From Symsagittifera roscoffensis (Eukaryota > Xenacoelomorpha > Acoela > Convolutidae), in assembly GCF_963678635.1 (NCBI RefSeq), contig NW_026970898.1:1-39427 (forward strand): DNA of 39,427 nt, given 5' to 3'. This document shows positions 39,201 through 39,427 of this stretch, one piece after another (the stretch's first letter is position 1; each line of letters starts with the position of its first letter). Made by a program: the position numbers and the translations under genes. The notes below the pieces were generated by a model. That model worked only from the letters and a program-made list of their open reading frames with translations, was not told the origin of the DNA and did no database searches.

Positions 39201-39427
39201 CAGCCTAAGTTTACCCGATATGCTTAAGTTCCACGATATTATTATTTGTTTGTGGATTCCACAAACTGTTCCGGAATCCGCAAATTTTGTTGCCGGTCCC
39301 AAAATTTTTGGTTGAGGATACCGCAAAGTTGCCTGTTTTTTTTTAGCAAGTTTGAGCAATCCAGTGTTTTAGCTATTTATTCGGGGAATCCAAAACAGCA
39401 AAAAAGACCAGAGAAAAACAGCAATGG

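Noticed and set aside
1-39427. tRNA or rRNA genes
   Set aside because: No cloverleaf with conserved A- and B-box words and no rRNA-like conserved segment was recognised by eye on either strand.

Overview
The window is eukaryotic, AT-rich DNA from what is most likely an invertebrate animal genome; nothing in it fixes the species. It is dominated by one nearly complete Maverick/Polinton (polintovirus-like) element at 7264-24442 (17,179 bp). The element starts AG and ends CT, has terminal inverted repeats of about 0.58 kb, and is flanked by a perfect 6-bp target duplication, GCGTCT. It carries the full Polinton core: protein-primed family-B DNA polymerase, retroviral-type integrase, packaging ATPase, adenovirus-type cysteine protease, and major and minor capsid proteins. 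It also carries about ten accessory genes.

Layout of the element. Left inverted repeat; polymerase on the minus strand (7912-12271); a bidirectional promoter; a plus-strand gene pair (12723-13468, one unknown protein and one 46-aa membrane protein); an unknown acidic protein (13846-14346); an AT-rich gap holding an internal copy of a terminal-repeat motif; a minus-strand gene (15144-15739) divergent from two tandem PC4-like genes (15978-17034) across a second bidirectional promoter; a small DnaQ-like exonuclease (17455-17925); then a compact plus-strand block: ATPase, two small Polinton-conserved proteins, integrase, minor capsid, basic virion protein, major capsid, Cys-rich membrane protein and protease; right inverted repeat. 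The early-type replication genes sit on the left and the virion genes on the right.

State of the element. About seven differences separate the outer 330 bp of the two inverted repeats, so the insertion is fairly young. Nevertheless the polymerase, ATPase, integrase, major capsid, protease, second PC4-like gene and others each carry one or a few frameshifts or stops, and the polymerase has Asn in place of the first exonuclease Asp. This copy is therefore probably no longer autonomous, unless some breaks are assembly errors in homopolymers.

Most unusual feature. The promoters are dense in binding sites for metazoan stimulus-responsive factors: four perfect CRE palindromes (TGACGTCA) and a five-unit heat-shock element between the polymerase and its divergent neighbour; three CArG boxes, an AP-1 site and facing TATA boxes in the second divergent promoter; CArG and CCAAT boxes in a third; and a 10-bp CLEAR-type E-box further right. 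A composite of CACCTACGCAAT plus a CArG box is shared by two promoters. I infer that the element senses host stress or growth signals to leave quiescence.

Flanks. Left of the element (1-7263) and in most of 24.4-39.4 kb I see repeats and no complete gene: hairpin-ended 0.5-kb repeat units (some in tandem), a 1.2-kb tandem duplication, a decayed non-LTR reverse transcriptase, two hAT-type MITEs and several short tandem arrays. On the right a host gene can be pieced together from five plus-strand exons (25789-25933, 30549-30762, 31083-31313, 31987-32162, 36597-36846) with mutually compatible splice phases and a final stop codon. I do not recognise its product.
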